Origin: Chlorops oryzae
Lineage: Eukaryota > Arthropoda > Insecta > Diptera > Chloropidae
NCBI GenBank assembly: GCA_020466095.1
Contig: CM035806.1
Span: 127,872,856 to 127,936,855, forward strand
Length of the DNA stretch: 64,000 nucleotides
Reading direction: 5' to 3'
The notes under the pieces were generated by a model, which ran no database searches, was not told the origin of the DNA, and was given only the letters and a program-made list of their open reading frames with translations. Positions within the stretch are counted from its first letter, which is position 1. Every line of letters begins with the position of its first letter. The position numbers and the translations under genes are program-made. Below, piece after piece: positions 31,084 to 42,899 of this stretch.

Positions 31084-31682
31084 TACCCTAAACAGATTAC
31101 ACCATTAATGCAAATCAACGGCTTAATTATGCATTATGTCGTGCATTTGACTTGAATTTGATTAAATAAATGCACAAGTCAAAGCGTGAATTAGCCGATT
31201 TTTGTCAGGCAGCTCTAAGAAAAAGCTACCGTATTTTTGTTATTTATTGGAAGCATATGGCAAGTTTACTGCCAGCCACGGCTTCCACAGTTGATGCTTC
31301 GCGCTGTGGCTCTTTTTTATTTTATAGGGCTCTTTTTTGGGTTTCTTTAGCCAAGGGAAAATTTACTTAACAACCAGTTCAAAGCGTGCGAACATATCAA
31401 ATAATTGAAGTCAATAATAATTAAAAGGTTAAATTGCAGCTTTAATATTTGGCGAACCTAATTTACATCACAATATTTGGATTTTTATACATACAACAAA
31501 TTTTGGTTTTTTTTTTTTAGTCAAACTGGCTCTTTTTCAATTACCCTTATATTTGTTAAATGGCAACCGTGCTTTCAGCAAACCGCAAGAAGGTAATGCG
31601 CATTTACAGTCTGGAGACCTTTTTTTGTGATATGCATTAGCGGTTTTTAATTTCGTATTTCAGCTGTAATCTGTTTAGGGTA
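31084..31682. mobile_element. 600-bp MITE, copy 1, at the LINE B stop codon
   Basis: The ends TACCCTAAACAGATTACA and the inverse TGTAATCTGTTTAGGGTA are flanked by TTA (31081-31083 and 31683-31685). Excision restores the last codons and stop of LINE B. The 3-bp TTA duplication suggests a PIF/Harbinger-type family. It has no coding capacity. Copy 2 is at 37894-38507. Confidence 0.85.
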
Positions 31683-33399
31683 TTAGGTAAGCTCAAATCA
31701 AACGAAGTGTTCCTAGATAACCCATTGCAAATTGCTAAAGCTCTATATATAGGCGCGAAAGAGGCATAATTTGTGAATCTACACTCCAGATAAAAGAAAT
31801 CCGAATATCTCAAAGATCGAAGGGGCGCATTGAAATTAATTAATTCGAGCAGAACTGGACAGTCAATCCGTGAATTGACCATGTCAGCAATAAATAGTAC
31901 CGAGAGCAAATTTCGGCGTGATTCCAGAGATTTCAGGCCAATGAGAGAACATCTAACATTATATGGTGGCAGTTGACTTCGAGAGATTATGGAGCGAAGA
32001 GCAAGACGAGTGAACGATTTTTGAACGCGCTCAATACGTGCACAATGCAATGTGTAATAAGGGTTCCACACGGTTGCGGCGTATTCTAACCTGGAACGTA
32101 CCAGGGAAACATAGAGTGACTTAAACGTATAGGGATCATAAAAATGTGAACTATTCCGCCTAATGAAAGCAAGCATTTGATAAGCCTTTGGAATTATATA
32201 ATTGAGATGATGTATGAAAGTAAATTTTGAATCGAAAATTGCCCCCAGGTCCTTCACAACAGTAACCTTTTTGAGAGGGAATCCCTGTAAAAAGTAAGAC
32301 GTATTTACGAAATTATTGGACTTAGAGAAATTTGCATAAGTACATTTCTCCAAATTCAAGAAGAGTTGATTACGGGAACACCAATGCTCAATAGCATTAA
32401 TATCTATCTTTAACATAAGCGAATCATTTAAGTTGCGTATAACCTTAAAAATTTTTAAGTCATCAGCATAAAGTAAACAGTTATAGCCTTTGATGTAATC
32501 AGTGATGTCATTTATGAACAACACAAAAAGAAGTGGCCCCAAAATACTTCCTTGCGGAACACCAGAGGAAGCTATGAAGGACTCAAAATGAACATTGTCT
32601 AAAGTGACAAAAGATGTTCTATTGGACAAGTAGGATTTTACCCAAGATAAAAATTTAGAATGAAATCCCATGGCGAACAATTTACTTATCAGGATAGGAT
32701 GAGACACTTTGTCAAACGCTTTAGAAAAATCCGTGTAAATGACGTCAACTTGAGCTCTTTGTGAGAACGCAGAGAGGCAATACTCGGAAAAAACAGGGAG
32801 ATTAGTCACCGTTGATCTCCCTGGGACAAAGCCGTGTTGATAGGGAGAATTTTATTCTTCACTGCAAAGATCATTTTATCTTTAACAATACCTTCAAAAA
32901 GTTTACTTATATTAAAGAGTTTGGAAATGGGTCTATAATTTGTCACAAGATACTTATTACCAGACTTAAAAATCGGACAAATAGATGCTCTTTTCCAGAT
33001 ATCAATAAAAATCCCACTGTTCAAGGATTTATTAAAGATGATTTTTAATGGACCAGCAAGGCTTGAAGCGCAACATCTCAGAAAAATCCCTGAGAAACCG
33101 TCCATGTCTATTTTAGCTGAAGAATTTAACTTGGAGATACCAGTAATGATTTCATCTTCCGTCAAAATTAAGGAACCGAAATCAACAATATCTGTGATCA
33201 GAGACGATAAGAGATTCAGACAAAGAAGGCTCAAAGTTCGATTTGAAAAAGGCAGCAAATAAATTTACAGTCTCTAAAGCAGTGGACGCTGTATCACCGT
33301 TAAATGTCATGTTCGTTGGAATATTGGAACTTTTTCTCTTAGAATTGATATAACGCCAAAATTCTTTCGGATTTGTTTTAACGCATGATTCAATCTTGG
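31683..33399 (-). pseudogene. LINE B ORF2: linker end and reverse transcriptase
   Basis: The region reads NPKEFWRYINSKRKSSNIPT, SSAKIDMDGFSGIFLRCCAS, WKRASICPIFKSGNK and TNYRPISKLFNISKLFEGIV. After a frameshift near 32815 come VDVIYTDFSKAFDKVSH (motif A), SSGVPQGSILGPLLFVLFIN (B), CLLYADDLKIF (C) and the full C-terminal region to FDLSLP. The frame beyond 31683 belongs to the MITE; removing that MITE adds KDNLRAKL and a stop. These are CR1/Jockey-group RT motifs. Catalytic residues are intact but the frameshifts inactivate it. Confidence 0.85.
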
Positions 33400-34251
33400 A
33401 TACGTATCTAATAAAAATAAATTTATCGAGAAAATTAAATTCACGCATATAGGAATTAAATCATTAAAGATGTTAAGTAACTTAGACTTAAACACAGAAA
33501 AAGCAGTATAAATGTCTAACGATTGCAACAGGGTATCACAGTTAATCATGTCTATATTAAGATTAATAATATCAAAATTACAATTTTTAAAATCAAAATT
33601 GCTCGAGATTCTATTATTAACAAAAGGCAAAAAGCAGTGGCGTAGGTAGGATTTTGAAAAGGGGGCCATTACAAATAGTAATAAGTTTTGAAAAACTCAA
33701 TAAAAACTCAAACTAATATAAGATACATTATTTAAAATTTCATTGTATCACACAATGATCTTGGCATTTCATACCGGTTGAACCACATTTTAAATCGTAA
33801 ATTGAACTTTAATGAACAGACCGCTTCTTAAATTAGTCTTAGGTTTGTGACTAGGTAAATGCACTAGGGATGATCAAAAGCTATCGATGTTAATTTAACG
33901 TTGCCACATTCGTTGTATTTAGCTGAAATTGGCTATTTTTATAGAAATGGTTTTAGATTTTTTGCAGCATTTATACTGATTTGAAACCAAACATAAATAA
34001 ATTCATCCAAAACTAGATAATTTCCCCCCTATCCCCCTTGCCTACGCCACTGGCAAAAAGCTATAAAACTCTAGATGGGTGGATAAAGGCAGGTGATGTA
34101 TAGAAGCATTTGAAATAGAAAGATCAGATTGACGTACAATGCAGTTAACGTTATTACTGATAAAAACTAAATCCAGTAGCTTATTAACATAAGCTTATTA
34201 AAAACACAATTTATTTGTGAAAGAGATATATCGGAAAAGCTGTCAATGACA
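33400..34251 (-). pseudogene. LINE B ORF2: endonuclease C-terminus and linker
   Basis: After the large insertion the frame resumes YVIDSFSDISLSQINCVFNK and LLDLVFISNNVNCIVRQSD, with STHLEFYSFL, the endonuclease C-terminus. At FYSFL it is cut by the hAT-type MITE at 33635-34052 and then continues PFVNNRISSNFDF to RLNHALKQIRKNFG. A frameshift near 33440 leads into the frame FIRYVSKIESCVKTNPKEFW. Confidence 0.75.
33635..34052. mobile_element. 418-bp hAT-type MITE
   Basis: The ends CAGTGGCGTAGGTAGG and the inverse CCTACGCCACTG are flanked by the perfect 8-bp duplication GCAAAAAG (33627-33634 and 34053-34060). Removal restores the frame FYSFLPFVNNR of LINE B. The CAGTGGCGTAG start is shared with the hAT whose right end is at 45976, so that transposase family could have mobilised it. 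Confidence 0.88.
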
Positions 34252-36687
34252 TATGGGCATTTCCAGGTAATCGTACGCGGAATTCGTACGCAAATAGAGT
34301 TGAATAGATTTTACAAAAATTGGAGTCACTCCAAGAAAATGGTGTCGATATGTTCCACTCAGAGAGTTTATCATTTGAAAAAAAAATTAAGTAGATTTGA
34401 AATGTTTAAGTCGGAAAAATCGAGCGAAATATGGCTATATCGTACGTGACCAAAAACGGAAATACTTTTGAGGTACAGGAGATTTCCGATTTAACGAGTA
34501 TTCGCGTTAGCGAGTTTCGCATTTAAAGAGCATTTAAATTCGTTCCATTGAGTATCTTATAAAACGAGCAAAATGGCACAAAAATTTTTGTGTGCACTCG
34601 GTTTAGCGAGCAACATAACAAATCAGTGAAAAAGCATAAAGAGAAACAAAGAGGAATCCAAGAAATAGTTAAGCGAGGAGTCTTAAAGCGCGTGTGCTGC
34701 GCCAACTGCCGCAAGCAGTCAATCTATGAAAAGTAATGTTCAATTTTGCGTGACCTGCGTGAAATCGAAAAAGCGCAGGCGCTGTTGGACTTACCGCTTT
34801 AGTTGTGCACAGTTGTTCAGTGATGTCAATTTTTAATCCCCCACGTAAGCATACGTTAGTAGAAATCAGTCGCGTACCAACCTAGGGGCTAGGAGGGGCT
34901 TTGCCCCACCACGATTCTTGGTCGTAGGTGGAAGGAATTACGAAAATTAAAAGGACAAAAATTGTGGAAATTTCTTTGCCCCCCGCGGGAAGTTAGATTG
35001 CTACAGGTCTGGTATAAATCAGACTCGCCATGTAATCAAGCAAAAGATTTCTCAAACCCCTCCCCCTTTTTTAACGCAAAAATACATTTTTCTACTGGCA
35101 ACACTGCAGTTGTTTACTTATCATCATTACTCTTTGACAGTAAACTCTCAATTCAATTCATCAAATTTTCTTTGAATTTTTGTTAAAAAACGGGTTTCCA
35201 GCAAACTTTAAACTAACGGTCTTCCGTAAATAAAGCATTCTCAGAAATATTTTGGACTACATGTTGAATAATTTCATATCTAGAAGCTGTAAAAAATATC
35301 GCGCAATTGAAAAGACCCTTTTTTTGTTCGGTTTATAAAAGAATGCCCCATATTACCTATGTATTTTATAATTTAAACAAAACGTGATCTCATAAGTTTT
35401 TTACTCTGTTTACATAGACGTTATGTATATGTTTAATATGAACCAAAATGAAGAGTTGTTATGTTGTTTTTTTTTTTTTGGTTATAATAATACTTTTGAA
35501 ATAAAAAAATTGTTTATAAGCCCAATTTAAAATTTTAATCTCTTACAATAAGAAAAAAATGATTTTATGATGGTACTCAATTTAACGAGAAATTCGATTT
35601 AACGAGAAGTGCTGGCAACATTGAGCTCGTTAAATCGGAAATCTCCTGTACTTGTAAAAATGTGCAAAACTCTGCGAATGAATGGAGTTAATTTTTTTGT
35701 TTTTAATTTCTTGTACTTAGTGAAATATTTCTCCTTTTAAATTCGTTATGTTTAAATTAAAAAAATCTTTAGTTGATTTTTTAGGGAACAAAGTTCATAT
35801 ATCTTACGTGACATATCGTACGTGACATAATTTCCCCCACTATTATTCTTCATGATTGACCAATAAAAATATTTTTTCGATTCAAAAAACAATATATTTA
35901 TAACAAACAAAGACAGTCCCGGTTAAATTTATTGTTTTTACGGAATTATTCGGCGTTAAGTTTTCGCTGCCACCCAACCCTGTCATATACTTATTTAACT
36001 CTTATTTTTCCCTTGAATGAATACCCAGCTCATTTGTTGCTCATTCTAAGCTCATCTCTTGTTGCCTTGTAATGAATTTTAGACATATGTATGATAAAAA
36101 AAAAAAACAAATTTCAATTGGGCTTTCAACAAATCGTACCATTTTTAGTACTTACGATATCGTACGTGACCAACTTGCTTGGCTTATAAATTTTTTGTTT
36201 TACGAAATTAAAAAAAATTTTTTTTTAATCTATTATTTGCCCGATGGCCTTGATTTGGAAATTAACTTTCGTTCACCTGCGACCGACAAACAACAAATGA
36301 GGAAGAAAAACAATGTTTTTGGTCATCGTACGTGACATTAGAATAGCATCCAAGGAAAATAAAAAAAAAACACCGCTAATCGAACTCCTTATTTTCTCTT
36401 TGCTCATGAATCTACTTAATTGTTGTTGTAATAATAATTTGAGAGTAGAAATGCAATGTTACAAATAGCTGAAGTGAGTCGTTTGAAGAGAGGAAGTAGT
36501 TGATAAAAACTGCTTAAAATGAATCAACGAGACAATTGACTTTAAGCCGTTATTTTTTTTTCTTTCAAATTTTAATAGGCTGGAAATGCTTCCAGATAAT
36601 TAAATTTTAGTATTTTTGCCTTCCATAGCCAGTGCTGGAAAAAAATTTCGAGCACTTTTATTTTTTCAGTCGTGGTTGACATATTCA
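34252..36687. mobile_element. Unclassified element with repeated TCGTACGTGAC motifs
   Basis: The ends CATATGGGCATTTCC at 34246-34260 and the inverse at about 36689 are symmetric. Removing the stretch joins CNDTES to YVIDSFSD of the LINE B endonuclease. Because CATATG is palindromic, the target duplication and element edge cannot be separated. Inside, TCGTACGTGAC occurs at 34440, 35816, 36159 and 36325, with variants at 34271, 34284 and 35803. The word is always in the same orientation. Short open frames (for example 36072-36335) match nothing I know. It contains the pogo-like element at 34476-35648. Confidence 0.6.
34476..35648. mobile_element. Pogo/Tigger-like element (1173 bp)
   Basis: The ends CAGGAGATTTCCGATTTAAC and the inverse are flanked by TA (34474-34475 and 35649-35650). 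ATTTAACGAG is repeated just inside both ends, as in many pogo/Tigger families. No transposase is recognisable, so the copy is non-autonomous. It inserted into the element at 34252-36687 after that element entered LINE B. Confidence 0.75.
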
Positions 36688-36689
36688 TG

Positions 36690-37238
36690 GAAATGCCCAT
36701 ATGACTCAGTATCATTACATGAATTGCAAGGGATTAAATAAGACTTATTTAAGGCAAGATTCCAATTTATATTGCATAAGTTGAAGTCACCCACTACGCA
36801 AAAATGATGATTGTCTCCAAACTTGTTATGAACACAATTAACAACATTATCAGTATGTGTCTTGTAAATGTCAAACGAGCTATTAGGCGGTATGTAAGAT
36901 GCGAATACGAATTGACTTCCGAATTCCCCACGAATTCCAACAGCAATTTGGTCGAGCAATGAGTCATTATTCGCGAGCGAGATTAAATATGCTGAAAAAC
37001 TGCGCTTGACGGCAATAAGAACCCCACCACCTCTCTGGCAAGCAGTTTTGCTTTCGTCACGATCTTTACGAAAGATTTGAAAAATATTTATATCAAAAAA
37101 CTCCTCATCAAATAAATTTGAATTGAGCCAAGTCTCAGTAATCACAATAACATCAAAATCAATATGTGCAGTGAAAGCTAAAACAATCTGTGACTTAGTG
37201 CGCATTCCAGCCGAATTTTCATAATAGATGTTTAACAA
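36690..37238 (-). pseudogene. LINE B ORF2: endonuclease N-terminal part
   Basis: The frame reads MLNIYYENSAGMRTKSQIVL, then FDVIVITETWLNSNLFD, CQRGGGVLIAVKR and FCVVGDFNLCNINW. These are the N-terminal strand, the ETW block, the GGGV block and the GDFN block of APE-like endonucleases. It is cut after CNDTES by the element at 34252-36687; the remaining residues in that frame come from the insertion. Confidence 0.82.
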
Positions 37239-37289
37239 ACTACTCCCAATGTTAGAAATATGTTTAACATTACTAACAGAATTATTATG

Positions 37290-39232
37290 ATTATTAACTA
37301 CGAGGCCATCGGCATTTCTCCCTGTTTTTGAAAAAAACGGAAAGGTCGAACTCGAACTTCAGTTGGCCAGAGCGTCGGCAGAAGAAGCTTATGATAATCA
37401 ATCGAAGAGACACCAAGTTTAAGATTGACACGTTTAACAGAATCGATAAGAGTATCTCTTTTGATCAACTTGTAGCATGCACGAGAGGATTTCTCAATTC
37501 CCGTATGCTTAACTATATAATCAATTAGATTATCTTCGCTAACTTCGGGCTTGAACGAAGCGATATGCAACCATTTCTTACGAACCGCAACGCTAAGCTC
37601 CGTGCATTCTTTTGATCCAACAACAAGCGCACTCCTATTTCGTTTATTATTTGAGACCTCAGTCCACTGAGAGTAATTATCGACAGCAGCATCAGAGTCA
37701 TTAACGGGATCAGCACGTAACGGCGTAGCAAGACCAACAGAGAGCGAAGGGGAAGCCGAAACTGCAGCAACAGCGTTAGACGAAGAATCGAATCTAATTG
37801 AATTCGAAGGAACAGGCTCACTAGTGGCAGGGAGCGCAGAAGCATTAGAAGAAGACGACAGAATTAGAGAGTCAATGCGTCAATTTGAACTAATACCCTA
37901 AACAGATTACACCATTAATGCAAATCAACGGCTTAATTTTGCATTATGTCGTGCATTTGACTTGAATTTGATTAAATAAATGCACAACTCAAAGCGTGAA
38001 TTAGCCGATTTTTGTCTGGCAGCTCTAAGAAAAAGCTACCGAAAGTTATGGTATTTTTGTTATTTATTGGCAACATATGGCAAGTTTACTGTAAGTCACG
38101 GTTGCCACAGTCGATGTTTCGCGCTATGGCTCTTTTTTATTTTATATGGCTCTTTTTTGGGTTTCTTTCGCCAAGAGAAAATTTACTCAACAACCAGTTC
38201 AAAGCGTGCGAACATATCAAATAATTGAAGTCACTAAAAATTAAAAGGTAAAATTGCAGCTTTAAGATTTCGCGGACCTAATTTACATCACAATATTTGG
38301 ATTTTTATACATACAACAAATTTTTGGCGTTGTTTTTTTTTTAGTCAAATTGGCTCTTTTTTCAATTACCCTTATATTTTTTAAATGGCAACCGTGCTTT
38401 CAGCAAACTGCAAGAAGGTAATGCGCATTTACAGTCTGGAGACCTGTTTTTGTGATTTGCATTAGCGGTTTTTAATTTCGTATTTCAGCTGTAATCTGTT
38501 TTGGGTATAAGACCAGTTCGGCAAATTTCGTTTAATTTTTTAATTCCATTAGCGATCGGTGCAGCAGACGAGGTTTTTGGTGTAGTAGCACGGCTAGGTT
38601 CAATAGTCTTAGCCTTAGAGCGAGTTAATATTGTGTTATTGCTCGGCGATTGACGACTCGAAACGACCGCAGTTGATAATCGCGGCGAAAATGATCGCAG
38701 AGGTTTTGCCACTAGAGATTTATAAGATGAATTGTTTTTGTTGGGCATAAATTTATCAAAAAGCTGCGAGCATTTAATATTGAGAATTTGCAATTCATTA
38801 GCGAAAATTCGCCACCGACACCGAAAGATCACTGTTTAGACAATCATTGCAGTTAAATATAATACAATATTTGGAAACGAAACAAAAAAAACCAATGTTT
38901 CACATTATTTCATAATCAAAGGAGTTAATCATTTTGTTACTGTATATGGTCTAAATGCCTAAAGTATCAAATTTGATACCTGTCTTTTTTTCCAAATAAA
39001 CATAGACTGCATTGCGTTTTTTTTTGCTTAATATATTTTTTCTTTTATCTGGTTTTGAAGGGAACCCGTTCATATTTTTTTTAAAGCATTTTAAAAAATC
39101 AGGCTTTTAAGGGTTAAGAATTTCGATTACATTTTCATTTAAATCAGTGCACAAAGTATGAAATAAAGTTTTGCAAACATTGCACTTAAGATCAGCGTCA
39201 CTGCGGCGACATATGCAGCAAGTCGATGACAT
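37290..39232 (-). pseudogene. LINE B ORF1 with PHD-like finger
   Basis: From the ATG at 39232 the frame reads MSSTCCICRRSDADLKCNVC then KTLFHTLC, a C-x2-C-x8-C-x2-C-x4-H-x2-C finger like the PHD-type finger of ORF1 proteins in CR1-group LINEs. A stop follows (about 39110). Further on come FANELQILNIKCSQLF, a Ser/Pro-rich region and, after the MITE at 37894-38507, SLILSSSSNASALPATSEPV, KKWLHIASFKPEVSEDNLID and LWPTEVRVRPFRF. The last block resembles the RNA-binding C-terminus of such ORF1 proteins. Stops near 39110 and 37880 and a frameshift near 37570 disable it. Confidence 0.6.
37894..38507. mobile_element. 600-bp MITE, copy 2, in LINE B ORF1
   Basis: Same TACCCTAAACAGATTACA ends as copy 1, flanked by TAA (37891-37893 and 38508-38510), and in the same plus-strand orientation. 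It differs from copy 1 by a short indel near 38040 and scattered substitutions. Removal rejoins the Ser-rich part of ORF1 with only one stop at the junction. Confidence 0.85.
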
Positions 39233-39299
39233 AGTTAGCACAACCTATTAGAATGGTAGTTAGTCAAAGACTAATGTTGGAAGTTATTATATAGTTATA

Positions 39300-42200
39300 T
39301 ATGACGCGCACGGAAAAGTGTTCGGCATATATAACGTTTTCGGTTTTATTGCAATAAAAAATGGCGCCCCGGACAAAACTAAGTGGAGCACAGTTCTGAA
39401 AACGGAAACAAATAAAAGAACTGTTTCAAATCAATCAAAAGCGATAATGAAAAAATTCTTCAATGGAATAATATATTATACGAAACCGTCAGCCTGGTTT
39501 TCAGATATGCTACTTCAGTGCTCGTAGTTTAAACACTGATAAGCTTGAATATTTTAACTATGTTTTTTGTGATCTTAGTGTTGACATTGTATGTGTTGCG
39601 GAGACGTGGTTCAAAGCTGATTTTGGGGATGATATATTATATATGCCCTTTCCGGCTATAATATGTGTAGACTGGACCGTAGGACAGGGGCGCGTGGAGG
39701 AGTAATTGCTATTTATAGTAAGAAGTATCTGAAGTTCAAATCAGTTTGCACATCTGATGCACTGGACCCTGTTCAATTTATGTTTGTAGAGTTTCGGGAT
39801 TCTGTTAAGAAACTGCTCTTAGTGTGTGTTTATAACCCACACAAATCATGTGACCTCTCAAAACTTTTTGAAAATCTGATCAAATTTAATCTAGAATATG
39901 AACATATAGTGATGTGTGGTGATTTTAATTGCGATATTTTGATCAATGACTCTGCATCAGTTGGACTGTTAAACGCTATAAGTAGTGCCGGTATCAGCAT
40001 TCTAACTAATTATGCCACGCGTTTTGCTCCCAACAACAGACCTAGTTTACTGGACCTGTTGTGCGTCTGCAACCTAGATAGTGTACTTCACCATGACCAA
40101 TTGTCACTACCAGGTATTTCAGACCATGATATGCTTGTTTTGACATATAATATCGAATTCTCATATAACGTTGCTAGTTCCACTTTTTCCTTTAGAAATT
40201 TTAGTAAAATAAATCATGACCTTTTATTTATGGAGGCTAATCATGTTGACTGGAATGAATGCTGGTATTATGCAAATGTAGATGAAAAACTCAGTTGCTT
40301 AGTTTATAATATTGATAGACTCTTCAATAGACATGTGCCACTGATAAAAAAAACCATACGCCATTCGAAACCACCTTGGTTTACTGTTGAGGTTAAAAGT
40401 GCAATTCGTGACAGGTTTAGACGTTATATATTATGGAAACGATCTCCGACCAATGAAAATTGGGAGCTTTTTCGTATATCCAGAAACTTTGCTAATACGG
40501 TTACTCGAAATTCTAAGAAGACTTTCTACCACAATAAGCTTAATGCTGATTTGCCCTCCAAGGCTCTGTGGCGTAACCTAAAAAGAATTGGTGCTAGCTC
40601 CAAATCCCAGTCAATTTGCAGCGTGGATGTAGATCGGATGAATGACCATTTTGTTTCATCATTGACTGATAATTTAGACACATCCCTGTCTCTACCAAAT
40701 GCTAGAAGAGTGGAGCCTGAGTACAGTTTTGTGTTTAGCTGCCTCTCTGAAAATGACGTCCTTAAAAGCCTATATGCTATCAAATCTAATGCTATTGGTG
40801 AAGATAACATTAGTTTAAAATTTCTTAAATTAATTCTGCCATTTATTATTTCACCGTTGACACACATTTTGAATTTCTGTATAACTACGTCGATTTTTCC
40901 TGAGAAATGGAAAATTGCCAAGGTTTTACCGGTGGCGAAGAAAAATTCTCCCAATTCTCTAAATGATTTTCGTCCCATCAGCATCCTGCCTTGCCTTTCC
41001 AAGGTTTTTGAGAAGTGCTTATCGCTCCAAATACTTAATTATCTTGAATCCCATGACCTTCTTAACATAAACCAGTCTGGTTTTCGTAAAAATCACAGTT
41101 GTACTACAGCCATGCTCAAGATCTTTGAGGATATACGACCAGCTTATGACCGTGGTGATATAACTATTCTTGCTTTCCTCGATTTCTCCAAAGCTTTCGA
41201 TAAAGTCAATCATGAGCTTCTTATCGAGAAACTTGAGTACTGTTATAGTTTCTGTAACAGCGCATCAAGTTTGATTAACAGCTATTTATCGGGTAGACTT
41301 CAAAGAGTTTGCCTCAATGATAGGTTTTCTTCCGTTCGTTCAGTTAAGTCCGGTGTTTCCACAGGGATCCATACTTGGACCTATTCTATTTGTAATGTTC
41401 ATAAATGACCTTACCTTATGCTGTAAAAATGTATCTATACATCTGTATGCCGATGATGCTCAAATTTATCCCTCCAGGCCAGTTGGTCTATCGGAGGACC
41501 TGGTATATAGAGTAAATGAGGACATTCAGTCAATTGTTATGTGGGCTGAACGCAATGGACTTTATCTGAATGCTGAAAAAACTAAAGCTCTATTCGTGTG
41601 TAACAACAGATATAACCTTGAGAGTCTCCCCACATTAACGATTAACACACAGCGTATTCAGTATGATACAGTTGCAACTAGCCTAGGTTTTAAAATTAAT
41701 TCCAAGCTATCTTGTACGGATCATGTTAATACTTGCATCAGTAAAGCATATTTTGTCTTAAGAAAACTGTGGAAGACGGCGATGTTTATTCCACAAGATA
41801 CGAAGATGTTGCTAATTCGCACTCTGATCATGCCGTTATTGATGTACGGGTCTACTTTGTACCCCAGTATGGATGCAGTTTCTGCAAACAAGCTCAAATT
41901 ACTCTTAAATAACTCTGCTAGGTATATTTTTAAAAGGAGAAGATTTGACCATATATCGGAGTTCTCAGCACAAATCTTAAATCGTTCTCTTGAGTCCCAT
42001 TTTAATATAAGGAATCTTGTTTTTCTTCACAAGTTGTTTTACGGAGGGGGACCTGAATATTTGCAGCGCAGCCTGCTTTTTGCCCAGTCTCAACGCACAT
42101 CCAATCTGATTGTGCCTAGCTTTAATTATTTATCAACGTCTCGTATGTTCTTTATCAGTGTCGTCAAACTTTGGAATTTATTACCTAATAATATAAAGTC

Positions 42201-42495
42201 CATCGTTAGCTCTAGGCGTTTTGAGTTGGCTTTATGTAATTTATACAATTAAATACAATTAGTTTTCTTTATAATTTTTCTTCTATTATAATAATAACTA
42301 TTTTATATTAATTAATTTTTAAATTAATCTTTCGAGAGAGCCAAGAACATTTTCCAGTGTTTACTGACTATTTAACGTCGTTTTAGAGTAAGATAATATT
42401 TTATTTTATGAATTGAAGTGTAAGATGTACTATAAAAGACCTCGGTCTTAATAACTGTACAAATAAATTGAATTGAATTGAATTGAAATAAATGC
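39300..42495 (+). mobile_element. LINE C, plus strand, endonuclease to 3' tail
   Basis: The element runs from a possible ORF1 end (39318-39500) through a nearly complete ORF2 (about 39505-42252) to a 3' UTR with a pentanucleotide tail ATTGAATTGAATTGAATTGA at 42464-42484. It abuts the 5' end of LINE B head to head. RT motifs are of the CR1/L2/Jockey group. I do not assign the clade further. Two frameshifts (about 39655 and 41345) are the only obvious damage, so this copy is comparatively young. Confidence 0.82.
39505..42252 (+). pseudogene. LINE C ORF2: endonuclease and reverse transcriptase
   Basis: Endonuclease: CYFSARSLNTDKLEYFNYVF, VDIVCVAETWFKADF, then after a frameshift RTGARGGVIAIYSKKYLKF, HIVMCGDFNCDIL and PGISDHDMLVLTY. 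Linker: KPPWFTVEVKSAIRDRFRRY. RT: NDFRPISILPCLSKVFEKCL, NQSGFRKNHSCTTAML, LAFLDFSKAFDKVNHELL (A). After a one-base shift near 41345 come PQGSILGPILFVMFINDL (B), IHLYADDAQIYPS (C) and a C-terminal region ending in LALCNLYN. The protein would nick DNA and prime reverse transcription of LINE RNA. All catalytic motifs survive; only the shifts prevent translation. Confidence 0.85.
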
Positions 42496-42899
42496 AGCTG
42501 TCAGAACCTCTGGGGTAACTTTTTTTCCTTTAAAGGTAAATTTTTTTGACTCGGAAAAAACGTCATTGAGTGCAATGGACGAAAGAGCGGCCGAAGATGG
42601 AGATTTTGACATCGATACCATTGTGGTGAGATATGTGATTTTAAAAATTATTTTAAAATACAGTGGGTCTGATTCAGAAGAGGAATTCATTTTCTTCTTG
42701 GCGCCTAAATCAAAAGGTTTTTTACCGTTTATGTTGTCGAATTCCAAAAAGCTTTTGCAGAATACTTTTTTTCGAACAGCAATAATCTACAATTTTATTT
42801 TTTATGTACCAGACTCTTCTTGTTTCCATCACATTTTTCTCTTATGAGAACAAACAATTGCTCTTTCACGATATTTTTCTACAGAATATCACTGAAAAG

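Larger units (their letters stand above)
30957..39232 (-). mobile_element. CR1-like LINE B, near full length, with four insertions
   Basis: The minus-strand order is ORF1 with an N-terminal Cys/His finger (39232 to about 37290), endonuclease (37238-36690, then 34250-33400), linker, RT (33258-31683), stop and 3' UTR with an AAATAAAT tail (31083-30957). Insertions are 37894-38507, 34252-36687 (containing a pogo-like element at 34476-35648), 33635-34052 and 31084-31682. Frameshifts are few, near 33440, 33250, 32815 and 37270. The ATTTATTT tail is shared with C2. This is the most complete LINE in the window, though inactive. Confidence 0.85.

Noticed and set aside
36072..36335. 87-residue frame in the TCGTACGTGAC element
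   Set aside because: AT-rich, Lys/Phe-rich, with no homology or coding-like composition.
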